Notes under the pieces: generated by a model | Databases searched by the model: none | Told to the model about the DNA's origin: nothing | The model's input: only the letters and a program-made list of their open reading frames with translations | Shown here: positions 1 through 12,205 of the stretch, in pieces | Layout of the letters: each line of letters starts with the position of its first letter | Numbering within the stretch: position 1 is the stretch's first letter | Translations under genes and position numbers: made by a program | Origin: Terebella lapidaria | Lineage: Eukaryota > Annelida > Polychaeta > Terebellida > Terebellidae | NCBI GenBank assembly: GCA_949152475.1 | Contig: OX424564.1 | Location: forward strand, 40,360,165-40,424,164 | DNA: 64,000 nt | Direction: 5' to 3'

Positions 1-729
1 CAGATCGAACTTTTCGTCATAAGTTATATTTTAACTCATAATATGTCCCAAACTTGGTTACAAGTTGAAATTCAAGCTAAAAGTTTACCAAAACTGCATT
101 TCAAGATGAAGAAATTGGAGCCAGATCGAACTTTTCATCATAAGTTATATTTTAACTCATAATATGTGCCAAACTTGGTTTCAAGTTGAAATTCAAACTA
201 AAAGTTGACCAAAAGTGCATTTCAAGATGACGAAATTGGAGCCAGATCAAACTTTTCACCATAAGTTATATTTCGACTAATAATATGTGCCAAACATGCT
301 TTCAATTTGAAATTCAAAGTAAAAGTTGACCAAAACTGCATTTCAAGATAACGAAGTTGGAGCCAGATCGAACTTTTCACCATAAGTTATATTTCGACTC
401 ATAATATGTGCCAAACAGGCTTTCAAGTTGAAATTCAAAGTAAAAGTTGACAAAACTGCATTTCAAGATGACGAAATTGGAGCCAGATCTAATAATTTGT
501 GCCAAACATGGTCTCAAGTCGAAATTCAAAGTAAAAGTTGATCAATGTTTTTCATAAAAAGCTTTTGTGATCAATAATATACTTAACTAGCAAGAAATAA
601 TGTTAACTTATTTAGTCACAGCCATAGAATCTCTACTGGACAAAGCCTTCACCTTGTTGAGCCCAATAATAAATATTTCTTGTCTTAATTATTTCCATTG
701 TGGTCAATAATAGACTTAACATGTAAAAA
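1..729 (-). mobile_element. Outer F3 Helitron-like element, core repeats (runs off left edge)
   Basis: Two tandem repeats are visible. From 1 to about 540 there are four to five units of ~121 bp (GAGCCAGATCGAACTTTT...). From about 540 to 729 there is the ~131-bp repeat (ACCTTGTTGAGC...AATAATAAAT). The same two arrays occur inside the complete F3 copy at 43693-46223, so this is the core of another F3 copy whose end lies left of the window. It is interrupted by the F3 copy at 730-3206 and resumes at 3207. No coding content. Confidence 0.7.
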
Positions 730-1370
730 CTAGACGCTTCCGGTCGCCTACGACCGCTTGGGTGTATCCCCCGTAGCCCTATCATCTCTGTTGCCCCAAA
801 TATATCACTGTCAAGTGTGAAAAACTAGAGCCAGGGCTAAAAAAGATTACCAGAGAAATGTTAAATCACAAGTCACAACTGTTTTCTTTTCCCCACCAAA
901 ATTGCTGCACTGATTTTCCGAGGTTATTGAAGGTGGAATTCAAAATCACCACTGAAATCTCTTTATATGAATTTCCATTCGACATGTTTGATAAAATAAC
1001 GAAAATACAGATAGATCAATCTTTTCACCTATTTATATTTCAACTCTGAATATTTTACAAACTTGTTAACTTATTTGATCACAGCCATAAAATCTCTACT
1101 GGACAAAGCCTTCACCTTGTTGAGCCCAATAATAAATATTTCTTGTCTTAACTATTTTCATTGTGGTCAATAATAGACTTAACATGTAAAAATAAAGTTA
1201 ACTTATTCGGTTACACCCAGAAATTTCTACCGGACAAAATCTTAACCTTGTTGAACTCAATAATAATTGTTTCTCATCTTAATTATTTTTATTGAGGTCA
1301 ATAATAGACTTAACTAGCAAAAAAAATGTTAACTTATTTGGTTACAGATATAAAATGTCTACTGGACAGA

Positions 1371-2643
1371 ATCTTTACCTTGTTGAGCCCAATAATAAAT
1401 ATTTCTTGTCTTAACTATTTTTATTGTGGTCAATAATAGACTAAACTAGTAAAAATAATGTTAACTTACTCAGTACACCCATGAAATCTGTACTGGACAT
1501 ACTTTCACCTTGTTGAGCTTAATAATAAATATTTCTCATCTTAACTATTTTTATTGTGGTCAATAATAAACTTAACTCTATTTTTTATTGTGGTCAATAA
1601 TAGACCTAACTAGTAAAAATAATGTTAACTTATTCGGTTACACCAATGAAATTTGTACTGGACAAAACATTTACCTTGTTGAGGTTAATAATAAATATTT
1701 CTTGTCTTAACTATTTTTATTGTGGTCAATAATAGACTTAACTATTAAAAATAATGTTGACTTATACAGTTACACCCATGAAATCTGTACTGGACAAAAC
1801 CTTTACCTTGTTGAGCTTAATAATAAACGTTTCTCGTCTTAACTATTTTTATTGTGGACAATAATAGACTTAACTAGTAAAACTAATGTTAACTTATTCA
1901 GTAATATTGTCCTGTTTTCACTGAAAACTTCAGTTCTCCATTCTGAACAAGAAACCAGTGTCATTACCTTCCACTGTACAGGCTATTGGAATGATCGTAC
2001 ATGAGAAAGCCTTCACCTTGTTGAGCCCAATAATAAATATTTCTTGTCTTAACTATTTTTATTGTGGTCAATAATAGACTAAACTAGTAAAAATAATGTT
2101 AACTTATTCAGTACACCCATGAAATCTGTACTGGACATACTTTCACCTTGTTGAGCTTAATAATAAATATTTCTCATCTTAACTATTTTTATTGTGGTCA
2201 ATAATAAACTTAACTCTATTTTTTATTGTGGTCAATAATAGACCTAACTAGTAAAAATAATGTTAACTTATTCGGTTACACCAATGAAATTTGTACTGGA
2301 CAAAACATTTACCTTGTTGAGGTTAATAATAAATATTTCTTGTCTTAACTATTTTTATTGTGGTCAATAATAGACTTAACTATTAAAAATAATGTTGACT
2401 TATACAGTTACACCCATGAAATCTGTACTGGACAAAACCTTTACCTTGTTGAGCTTAATAATAAACGTTTCTCGTCTTAACTATTTTTATTGTGGACAAT
2501 AATAGACTTAACTAGTAAAACTAATGTTAACTTATTCAGTAATATTGTCCTATTTTCACTGAAAACTTCAGTTCTCCATTCTGAACAAGAAACCAGTGTC
2601 ATTACCTTCCATTGTACAGGCTATTGGAATGATCGTACATGTC
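1371..2643. repeat. 638-bp near-identical tandem duplication inside F3 copy 1
   Basis: The block ending in ATGATCGTACATG near 2008 recurs 638 bp later, ending near 2643; the same displacement holds for GAAATCTGTACTGGACAT (about 1483 and 2121). Each block contains several ~131-bp repeats. The F3 copy at 43693-46223 has only one such block. Edges are approximate. Confidence 0.75.
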
Positions 2644-2790
2644 AAAATGGATATTTCAAAATTCTGTAATAAGTTAGGCTGTTAACATATTAATATTTAC
2701 ACGATCATTCTAAAAAACGATTGGTTTTGTGTGACAGCCCTTCCCAACAACACTTCCAAATATTATCGAGATTCGTCAAAAATTGACGAG

Positions 2791-3126
2791 CGTTCACAAG
2801 CCATGTGTCTCAAACAGGCTGTTTTCAATGCAAAATGTGTCCCCAAACGACCAATTCAGTTGCCACGGCAACCAAAATCGATTGGTGTCGGGATCTTACC
2901 ATAATATATGTGCCTGCAAAAAATAATGGTGATCGGGTGAGAATTGCGTCCTGTAGCGCGTTCACAAGCCATGTGTCTCAAACAGGCTGTTTTCAATGCA
3001 AAATGTGTCCCCAAACGACCAATTCAGTTGCCACGGCAACCAAAATCGATTGGTGTCGGGATCTTACCATTATATATGTGCCTGCAAAAAATAATGGTGA
3101 TCGGGTGAGAATTGCGGCCTGTAGCG
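2791..3126. repeat. Two 168-bp tandem repeats of F3, each with an X-box
   Basis: CGTTCACAAGCCATGTG starts at 2791 and 2959, and a third partial unit starts at 3127, giving a period of 168 bp. Each full unit contains GTTGCCACGGCAAC. Because 168 is a multiple of three, one frame stays open across units; I read that as a consequence of the period, not as a gene. Confidence 0.85.
2859..2872. promoter_or_regulatory. RFX X-box-like palindrome
   Basis: GTTGCCACGGCAAC is a perfect 6+6 inverted repeat with a 2-base spacer, matching the classic RFX X-box consensus. It recurs at 3027-3040, 45876-45889 and 46044-46057, once per 168-bp F3 repeat. Binding is inference. Confidence 0.45.
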
Positions 3127-3206
3127 CGTTCACAAGAAAATCTCTGCGGACGCGGACGACGAAGCCAAATCCATAGTATCCGCCGAACTTTGTTCGGGGG
3201 ATACAA

Positions 3207-3343
3207 TAATGTAAACTTATTCGGTTACACCCAGAAATTTCTACCGGACAAAACCTTACCCTTGTTGAGCTCAATAATAATTGTTTCTCATCTTAACTAT
3301 TTTTATTGAGGTCAATACTAGACTTAACTAGCAAAAAAAAAAA
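3207..3343 (-). mobile_element. Outer F3 element, continuation
   Basis: The ~131-bp repeat resumes after the inner F3 insertion and ends in a long A run, where an F1 element starts at 3344. Confidence 0.65.
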
Positions 3344-3619
3344 TTAGCCCAAGGGCTAAGAAAGGTTACCGGACAATATACATTTTAGATATTAGCCTTT
3401 TATCCAGTGACCTTGAAAATAAAGTCACTGATAAATTCAAGGCCATGAAATTTTCAACAAATATATCACTTCTAATATGTCCACAATAAATTCCTAAGCT
3501 GTAAAGTCGATAATAAGTGAGACATTAGCCATTCTGTGATGTGACCTTGAAAATGAGGTCAAAGTTCAAGTTCAAGGTCATGAAAATATTCAGTATATAT
3601 CATTCCTCTATATTCGCAA

Positions 3620-4150
3620 TTGATTCCTATGCTGTAAATGTAAGTATCAATCTATTACCACCAATACAATCAGATTTTGATGATGCCAATAAGAAACGTA
3701 AAATACTACATTTTGCAATAGAAACAAACAAAGCCCGACCAAATAGTTTATCCAAAGACACACTGGCGTCTTCAGGGGCAGACAATGTGTTAAATGTAGT
3801 TGTTTCTACTGTACACCAGATGGAATTAGTATACAACTGCCCAACAACCTATGAAAATAATTTAGAAATCCGAATCTAACCCCATGGAATAGATACATGA
3901 CAAGTACAAAAGTACCCAATCACAAGCCCGAAGGCTACTGAGTTGATGGTATCCTCGGGGACAGATTTAACGTCCGCCAGCAGTGACACCGACTCCGTGG
4001 TATAAATGTAAGTATCAATCTATTACCACCAATACAATCAAATTTTGATGATGCCAATAAGAAACGTAAAATACAACATTTTGCAATAGAAACAAAGCCC
4101 GACCAAATAGTTTATCCAAAGACACACTGGCGTCATCAGGGGCAGATGTA
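3620..4150 (+). other. Coding-like sequence carried inside F1, possible captured gene fragment
   Basis: A frame open to 3879 includes VSINLLPPIQSDFDDANKKR and later TLASSGADNVLNVVVSTVHQ, which look more like protein than the surrounding AT-rich repeats. A further stretch near 3905-3998 reads TELMVSSGTDLTSASSDTDS in one frame. A ~145-bp block (3638-3783) is repeated at 4005-4145 with small changes. A second copy lies at 43500-43690 and 46224-46560, split by an F3 insertion. I do not recognise the protein; Helitron-type elements are known to capture host gene fragments. Confidence 0.4.
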
Positions 4151-5380
4151 AAGATGATAATAAGCGACATCTTAGCCATTTTGTTCTCTGACCTTGAAAA
4201 TGAGATCAAAGGTCAAATTCTAGATCACCAAAATATTCAGCATACAACATTTCCCATATGTTCACTATGGACAGCTAAGCTGTAAATTTGATAATAAGCA
4301 AGATATAGGCCATTTTGTATTCTGACCTTGAAAATAAAATGACTAACCTTGAAATTTAGGTCAAGGGTCAAATTCAAGGCCACTAGAATATTCAGCATAT
4401 ATCATTTCCTATATGTTCACAATTGATTTCTAAGCTGCAAAGTCGCTAATAAGCAAGATATTGGCCATTTTGTCCTGTGACCTTGAAAATGAGGTCAAAG
4501 GTCAAATTCAAGGTCACGAGAATATTCAGCATATATCATTTCCTATATGTTCACAATTGATTCCTAAGCCGTAAAGTCGATAATAAGCGAGATATTAGCA
4601 ATTTTGTCCTGTGACCTTGGAAATGAGGTCAAAGGTCAAATTCAAGGTTATCAGAATATTCGGCATATATCATTTCCTATATGTTCACAATTGATTCCTA
4701 AGCTGTAAAGTCGATAATAAGTGAGATATCAGCCATTTTGTCCTGTGACCTTGAAAATGAGGCCAAAGGTCTAATTCAAGGTCACGAGAATATTCAGCAT
4801 ATATCATTTCCTATATGTTCACAATGGATTCCTAAGCTGTAAAGTCGATAATAAGCGAGATATTAGCCATTTTGTCCTGTGACCTTGAAAATGAGGTCAA
4901 AGGTCAAATTCAAGGTCACGAGAATATTCAGCATATATCATTTCCTATATGTTCACAATTGATTTCTGAGCTGTAAAGTCGCTAATAAGCAAGATATTGG
5001 CCAATTTGTCCTGTGACCTTGAAAATGAGGTCAAAGGTCAAATTCAAGGTCACGAGAATATTCAGCATATATCATTTCCTATATGTTCACAATGGATTCC
5101 TAAGCTGTAAAGTCGATAATAAGCGAGATATTAGCCATTTTGTCCTGTGACCTTGAAAATGAGGTCAAAGGTCAAATTCAAGGTCACGAGAATATTCAGC
5201 ATATATCATTTCCTATATGTTCACAATTGATTTCTGAGCTGTAAAGTCGATAATAAGCGAGATATTAGCCATTTTGTCCTGTGACCTTGAAAATGAGGTG
5301 AAAGGTCAAATTCAAGGTCACGAGAATATTCAGCATATATCATTTCCTATATGTCCACAATTGATTCCTAGTCTCTAATC
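4150..5380. repeat. F1 134-bp tandem array
   Basis: Nine or so units. Each unit contains TGACCTTGAAAATGAGGTCA, then AAGGTCAAATTCAAGGTCA, then an AT-rich part with CATATATCATTTCC, ATTGATTCCTAAGCTG and GCGAGATATTAGCC. Units differ at a few positions only. Confidence 0.95.
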
Positions 5381-5591
5381 TCAATATTTAGTGAGATATT
5401 AGGCATAATGTGTCCTATTATAAAGCATAGGAGAATTTAACATGGGAAAGTCCCATTTGGGACGAGTTTAGGCCAAAATGGCCCACTTCGAGCGATTCAA
5501 GCGCAACAAAATTTATGGACATCATAGGAGTACATATGAGGAGTGTTATGTATCAAAAAGAAAAAAAGTTACTGAACAGATTTTGAGAAAA

Positions 5592-7340
5592 TTAGCCCAA
5601 TGGGCTAGAAAGGTTACCGGAGAAATATACAGAGTTAAGCCGAGAAAGTTGAAGGTCAAATTCAAGGTGACCACTGAAATCGCCATATCTCTAACCTTGA
5701 AAATGGGATCAAATGTTAACTTCTAGATCAGCAAACTATTCAGCATACATCATTTCCTATATGTTCACTATGGACCCCTAAGCTGTAAATTTGATAATAA
5801 GTGAGATATAAGCCATTTTGTAATCTTAGTTTGAAAATAAAATGACTGACCTTGAAATTTAGGTCAAAGGTCGAATTCAATATCATTAAAATATTCAGAA
5901 TATATCATTTCCTATATGTTCACAATTGATTCCTAAGCTGTAAAGTCGATAATAAGCGAGATATTAGCCATTTTGTCCTGTTGACCTTGAAAATGAGGTC
6001 AAAAGTCAAATTCAAGGTCACTAGAATATTCAGCATATATCATTTCCTATATGTTCACAATTGATTTCTAAGCTGTAAAGGCGCTAATAAGCAAGATATT
6101 GGCCATTTTGTCCAGTGACCTTGAAAATGAGGTCAAAGGCCAAATTCAAGGTCATGAGAATATTCAGCATATATCATTTGCTATATGTTCACAATTGATT
6201 CCTAAGCTGTAAAGTCGATAATAAGCGAGATATTAGCCATTTTGTCCTGTGACCTTGGAAATGAGGTCAAAGGTCAAATTCAAGGTCATGAGAATATTCA
6301 GCATATATCATTTCCTATATATTCACAATTGATTCCTAAGCTGTAAAGTCGATAATAAGCGAGATATTAGCCATTTTGTCATGTGACCTTGAAAATGAGG
6401 TCAAAGGTCAAATTCAAGGTCATGAGAATTTTCAGCATATATCATTTCCTATATGTTCACAATTGATTCCTAAGCTGTAAAGTCGCTAATAAGCAAGATA
6501 TTGGCCGTTTTGTCCTGTGACCTTGAAAATGAGGTCCAAAGTCAAATTCAAGGTCATGAGAATTTTCAGCATATATCATTTCCTATATGTTCACAATCGA
6601 TTCCTAAGCTGTAAAGTCGCTAATAAGCAAGATGTTGGCCATTTTGTCCTGTGACCTCGAAAATGAGGTCAAAGCTCAAATTCAAGGCCACGAGAATATT
6701 CAGCATATATCATTTCCTATATGTTCACAATTGATTCCTAAGCTGTGAAGTCGCTAATAAGTGAGATATTAGCAATTTTGTCCTGCGACCTTGGAAATGA
6801 GGTCAAAGGTCAAATTCAAGGTCACGAAAATATTCAGTATATATCATTTCCTATATGTTCACAATTGATTCCTAAACTGTAAAGTCGATAATAAGCGAGA
6901 TATTAGCCATTTCGTCATGTGACCTTGAAAATGAGGTCAAAGGTCAAATTCAAGGTCACAAGAATATTCAGCATATATCATTTCCTATATGTTCACAACT
7001 GATTTCTAAGCTGTAAAGTCAATAATAAGCGAGATATTAGCCATTTTGTCCTGTGACCTTGAAAATGAGGTCAAAAGTCAAATTCAAGGTCATGAGAATA
7101 TTCAGCATATATCATTTCCTATATGTCCACAATTCATTCCTAGTCTCTAATTTCAATATTAAGTGAGATATTAGGCTTAATGTGTGCCATTATAAAGCAT
7201 AGGAAAATTTAACATGGGAAAGTCACATTTGGGCCGAGTTTGGGCCCAAAATGGCCCACTTCAAGTGATTCAAGCGCAACGAAATTTATACATGTCACAG
7301 GGGTACATATGAGGAGTGTTTTTCATCAATAAGAAAAAAA
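5592..7340 (-). mobile_element. F1 element remnant with 134-bp array
   Basis: A diverged start (TTAGCCCAATGGGCTA, then GGTTACCGGAG) was inserted into the TGAGAAAA/TGG site of the preceding module. An array of about eleven 134-bp units follows (about 5700-7140), then the far-end module up to the A run at 7340. No matching far end followed by TGG was found, so its right border is unresolved. Confidence 0.6.
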
Positions 7341-8194
7341 TTAGCCCAAGGGCTAAGATAGGTTACCGGACAATTTTGGTTTCAAGCATTGTAGGTGACA
7401 TATGATTTTGAGATTTACCAGTCAAGGTCATCTTTGTGAATCTCAATGTCACCATCAGGTATGCTGCATATGACTTCGAATGTTCATAATACAAACATAT
7501 AAGTTTTATCAACAAGTATTTCGTGTGTAGAGGCCAATTTCAGATTTTGAGATTCGCCCTTCAAGGTCTTCAAGGTCAAGTTCAAGGTCACCAAAAAATG
7601 TGCCATTTATACATGACTTTTTACACAACCTGTATGTGCTAAAGTTTATGCTTCAGAGGCCACTTTCAAGATTTCAAGTCAGACATTTAGCACTCAAGGT
7701 CATCCAAGGTCAAAATCAAGGTCATCATTAGTTGTTCCATATATGACTTACTATATGTTCATAATGCAAACTGAAGCTCTATCTACATGCATTTCATCTG
7801 TAGAGGCAAATTTGGGCATTTTTTCACCCAAAAATGGCTGTTTTGACCTTTCAAGGTCATCAAAGGTCAAATTCAAGGTCACCTCCCAACTCGCTATATA
7901 TGACTTCCTATTTGAAAGTGCCAATATCTAAGCGCTATCTTCAAGCGTACTATGAGTACAGTCCTGGCAGCTCCCATAATGAAGGAAAAAAGTGTCCAAA
8001 ATTTTTTTCAAAGGGTGAAAAAAATTTTTCTGTCTAGAAATGACCCAAAATGGATAGTAACACGATTTGGGACAAAAAAATTTTTTTTCGCCGACCCGTC
8101 AAAAATTCAAAATGGCCGCCACACGGAGACCGGCGATTCAAGGGCAACAAAACTTACCTATGGTTATCGGACCATAGGTCCGGTAACCTAAAAA
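7341..8194 (-). mobile_element. F1 type-B element, 854 bp
   Basis: Starts TTAGCCCAAGGGCTAA and GGTTACCGGAC; ends in the palindrome around CGGACCATAGGTCCG and CCTAAAAA. The core is a different, shorter module (TTTCAAGGTCATC, TTCAAGGTCACC, AAATGGCCGCCACAC) with no 134-bp array. The far end is shortened and lacks the ACGG microsatellite. It sits in the A run of the AAGAAAAAAAGTTACTG site. Confidence 0.7.
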
Positions 8195-9644
8195 TTAGGC
8201 CAAGGGCCAAAGATAGGTTACCGGACAATGTTTAATATTTTAGGTGTTAGCCAGGTCACTGGTTGAATTCAAGGTCAAGAGAATATTCAGCATATATAAC
8301 ATTAAGCATATATCATGTCCACAGTTGATTGCTAAGCTGTAAGTTCAATAATCAGAGAGATATTAGCAATGTTATGCTGTAGCCTTGAAAATGAAGGAGC
8401 AAAGGTCAAATTCAAGATCATCAAAATATTCAGTGTATATCATTTTCTATATCATGTATATCATGTCCACAATTGATTCCCAAGCCATACAGTCAATAGA
8501 GGAGCAACATATGAGCAAGTTCGTCCTTGGACCTTGGAAATGAGGTCAGAGGTCAAATTCAAGGTCACGAGAATATTCAGCATATATTATTCCTATATGT
8601 CCACAATTGATTCCTAAGCTGTAAAATCGATAATAAGTGAGATATTAGCCATTTTGTCCTGTGACCTTGAAAATGAGGTCAAAGGTCAAATTCAAGGTCA
8701 TGACAATAATCTGCATATATCATTTCCTATATGTTCATAATTGATTGCTAAGCTGTAAAGTCGATAACAAGCGAGATATTAGCCATTTTGTCCTGTGACC
8801 TTGAAAATGAGGTCGAAGGTCAAATTCAAGGTCACGAGAATATTCAGCATATATCATTTCCTATATGTTCACAATTGATTCCTAAGCCGTAAAGTCGATA
8901 ATAAGCGAGATATTAGCAATTTTGTGCTATGACCTTGAAAATAAGGTCAAAGGTCAAATTTGAGGTCATCAGAATATTCAGCGTATATCCTTTCCTGTAT
9001 GTCCATATTTGATTCCTAAGCTGTAAAGTCGATAATAAGCGAGATATTAGCCATTTTGTCCCGTGACCTTGAAAATGAGGTCAAAGGTCAAATTCAAGGT
9101 CACGTGAATATTCAGCATATATCATTTCCTATATGTCCACAATTGATTCCTAGTCTCTAATCTCAATGTTAAGTGAGATATAAGGCATAATGTTTCCCAT
9201 TATAAAGCATAGGAAAATTTAACATGGGAAAGTCCCATTTGGGCCAAGTTTGGCCCAAAATGGCCCACTTCGAGCGATTCAAGCGCAACGAAACTTATAC
9301 ACATCACAGGAGTACATATGAGGAGTGTTGTGTATCAAAAAGAAAAAAAGTTACTGAACAGTTTTTGAGAAAATTGCCGCCAAAGTCCAAAATCAGGCAT
9401 TTTTCGTTGAAAACGGCCGCCATTTTGAAAAAAATGCGAAAATCGAAAAAAAACAAACCTTTCCTTGAAATATTTTTAGGTATTTTTGTGCGAAATTTCA
9501 GAAAGATTCGATCATATACTTTAAAGATAAAAATGTGAACGGACGACGGACGGACGGACGGCTAGACGGCCGGACGGACGGACGGACGACGGACGCAACG
9601 CCATGCCAATAGGTTATCGGACCATAGGTCCGGTAACCTAAAAA
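8195..9644 (-). mobile_element. F1 element, complete, 1450 bp
   Basis: Starts TTAGGCCAAGGGCC directly after the CCTAAAAA end of the previous element; ends CCTAAAAA at 9644, followed by GTTACTGAACAG, the other half of the interrupted site. It holds about seven 134-bp units, the conserved far-end module from 9222, and an ACGG microsatellite at about 9540-9590. Confidence 0.8.
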
Positions 9645-9912
9645 GTTACTGAACAGATTTTGAGAAAATGGCCACCAAAGTCCAAAATCAGGCATTTTTC
9701 GTCGAAAACGGCTGCCATTTTGAAAAAAATGCAAAAATCAAAAAACTAAAAAATACCTCCTTCTTGAATTATTTTTAAGTATTTTTGTGCAAAATTTCAG
9801 AAAAATTCGCCTGTAAACAAAAAAGTTAAAAATGTGGACGACGACGACGGACGACGGACGCAACGCCATGCGACTAGGTTATCGGACCATAGGTCCGGTA
9901 ACCTAAAAAAAA
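9645..9912 (-). mobile_element. F1 far-end segment of an enclosing element
   Basis: The module resumes with GTTACTGAACAG and ends CCTAAAAA at about 9909. It belongs to the element into which the F1 copies at 7341-8194 and 8195-9644 were inserted. Confidence 0.7.
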
Positions 9913-11033
9913 TTAGGCCAAGGGCCGAAGATAGGTTACCGGACAATGTTTAATATTTTAGATATTAGCCAGGTCACTGGTTGAATTCAAGGTCAAAAGA
10001 ATATTCAGCATATATAACATTAGCATATATCATGTCCACAGTTGATTGCTAAGCTGTAAAATCAATGATCAGAGAGATATTAGCAATTTTGTGCTGAGGC
10101 CTTGAAAATGAAGGGGCAAAGGTCAAATTCAAGATCATCAAAATATTCAATGTATATCATTTTCTATATCATGTTCACAATTGATTCCCAAGCCATACAG
10201 TCAATAGAGGAGCAAGATATGAGCCATTTTTTCCTTGGACCTTGAAAATGAGGTCAGAGGTCAAATTCAAGGTCACGAGAATATTCAGCATATATCATTT
10301 CCTATATGTCCACAATTGATTCCTAAGCTGTAAAATCGATAATAAGTGAGATATCAGCCTGTTTGTCCTGTGACCTTGAAAATGAGGTCAAAGGTCAAAT
10401 TCAAGGTCATGACAATAATCTGCATATATCATTTCCTATATGTTCATAATTGATTGCTAAGCTGTAAAGTCGATAACAAGCGAGATATTAGCCATTTTGT
10501 CCTGTGACCTTGAAAATGAGGTCGAAGGTCAAATTCAAGGTCATCAGAATATTCAGCATAAATCATTTCCTATATGTCCACAATTGATTCCTAAGCTGTA
10601 GAGTCGATAATAAGTGAGATATAAGCCATTTTGTGCTCTGACCTTGAAACTGAGGTTAGAGGTCAAATTCAAGGTCACGAGAATATTCAGCATATATTAT
10701 TTCCTATATGTCCACATTGATTCCTAAGCCGTAGAGTCGATAATAAGCGAGATATAAGCCATTTTGTGCTCTGACCTTGAAACTGAGGTCAGAGGTCAAA
10801 TTCAAGGTCACGAGAATATTCAGCATATATCATTTCCTATATGTCCACAATTGATTCCTAGTCTCTAATCTCAATATCAAGTGAGATATTAGGCATAATG
10901 TGTCCCATTATAAAGCATAGGAGAATTTAACATGGGAAAGTCCCATTTGGGCCGAGTTTGGGCGACGACGACGGACGACGGACGCAACGCCATGCCAATA
11001 GGTTATCGGACCATAGGTCCGGTAACCTAAAAA
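9913..11033 (-). mobile_element. F1 element, complete, 1121 bp
   Basis: Starts TTAGGCCAAGGGCC; ends CCTAAAAA at 11033, followed by GTTACTG. It contains about seven 134-bp units, and the far-end module is internally shortened, jumping from GAGTTTGGG to the ACG-rich microsatellite near 10962. Confidence 0.75.
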
Positions 11034-12205
11034 GTTACTGAACAGATTTTGAGAAAACGATCGCCAAAGTCCAAAATTGGCCATTTTTCGACGAAAACTG
11101 CCGTTCTGACCTTGAAAGCGAGGTTAGGAGTCAAATTCAAGGTCACGAGAATATTCAGCATATATCATTTCCTATATGTCCACAATTGATTTCTAGTCTC
11201 TAAGCTCAATATTTAGTGAGATATTAGGCTTAATGTGTCCCATTATAAAGCATAGGAGAGTTTAACATGGGAAAGTCCCATTTGGGCTGAGTTTGGGCCA
11301 AAATGGCCCACTTCGAGTGATTCAAGCGCTACGAAACTTATACACATGAGGAGAGTTATGTATCAAAAAGAAAAAAAGTTACTGAACACATTTTGAGAAA
11401 ATGGCTGCCAAAGTGCAAAATCAGGCGTTTTTCGTCGAAAACGGCCGCCATTTTGAAAAAAATTCGAAAATCAGAAAACTAAAAAAAACCTTTTCTGGAA
11501 ATATTTTTAGGTATTTTTGTGCAAAATTTCAGAAAGATTCGACTGTAAACATTAAAGATAAAAATGTGAACGGACGGACGGACGACGGACGCCGGACGGA
11601 CGACGGACGCAACGCCACGCCAATAGGTTATCGGACCATAGGTCCGGTAACCTAAAAAGTTACTGAACAGATTTTGAGAAAACGACCGTCGAAGTCCAAA
11701 ATTGGCCATTTTTCGACGAAAACGGCCGCTCTGACCTTGAAACCAAGGTCAGAGGTCAAATTCAAGGTCACGACAATATTCAGCATATATCATTTCCTAT
11801 ATGTCCACAATTGATTCCTAGTCTCTAATCTCAATATTAAGTGAGATATTAGGCTTTAATGTGTCCCATTATAAAGCATAGGAGAATTTAACACGGGAAA
11901 GTCCCATTTGGGCCGAGTTTGGGCCCAAAATGGCCCACTTCGAGCGATTCAAGCGCAACGAAATTTATACATGTCACAGGGGTACATATGAGGAGTGTTA
12001 TGCATCAATAAAAAAAAAAGTTACTGAACAGATTTTGAGAAAATGGCCACCAAAGTCCAAAATCAGGCATTTTTCGTCGAAAACGGCCGCCATTTTGAAA
12101 AAAATGTGAATATCGAAAAACTAAAAAAAATCTTTCCTTGGCATATTTTTAGGTATTTTTGTGCAAAATTTCAGAAAGATTCGATCATATACTTTAAAGA
12201 TAAAA
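11034..12205 (-). mobile_element. Two F1 far-end segments of enclosing elements
   Basis: 11034-11658 and 11659-12205 each begin with GTTACTGAACAG, pass through one 134-bp unit, and run into the far-end module. The first ends with CCTAAAAA at 11658. The second is cut at 12205 (AAAGATAAAA) by the nested block 12206-17236 and resumes at 17237. Confidence 0.65.

Larger units (their letters stand above)
730..3206 (-). mobile_element. F3 Helitron-like non-autonomous element, copy 1
   Basis: Left end CTAGACGCTTC, then hairpin CGGTCG-CCTA-CGACCG (741-756) and GTATCCCCC. Right end GGGGGATACAA, within the palindrome 3177-3203. GTATCCCCC and GGGGGATAC form the subterminal inverted repeat. Left flank ATGTAAAAA and right flank TAATGT join into the normal ~131-bp repeat sequence (compare 1180-1195), so insertion was between A and T with no target duplication. 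Read on the minus strand, the element ends in hairpin plus CTAG followed by T, as Helitrons do. The core holds ~131-bp repeats, a 638-bp internal duplication and two 168-bp repeats. No Rep/helicase gene. Confidence 0.8.
3344..5591 (-). mobile_element. F1 Helentron-like element, terminal part with 134-bp array
   Basis: Starts TTAGCCCAAGGGCTAA (a terminal hairpin) then GGTTACCGGAC (subterminal repeat). Contents: about 280 bp of leader; a coding-like insert with a ~145-bp duplicated block (about 3620-4150); then from about 4150 to 5380 the 134-bp tandem repeat (TGACC starts at 4478, 4612, 4746). Last comes the conserved far-end module (CATGGGAAAGTCCC...GTTACTGAACAG), broken at 5591 by another F1 start. 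The leader closely matches 40011-40145 plus 43346-43690. Confidence 0.75.

Noticed and set aside
858-1049. 63-codon frame near the F3 end
   Set aside because: AT-rich element leader with no family resemblance and no splice context.
4478-5350. CRISPR-like regular repeats
   Set aside because: The whole 134-bp unit is repeated, with no constant-repeat/unique-spacer pattern, and the context is eukaryotic.
8168-8194. Palindrome GGTTATCGGACCATAGGTCC as a transcription terminator
   Set aside because: It is the F1 element far end, present at every copy border; no bacterial gene context exists.
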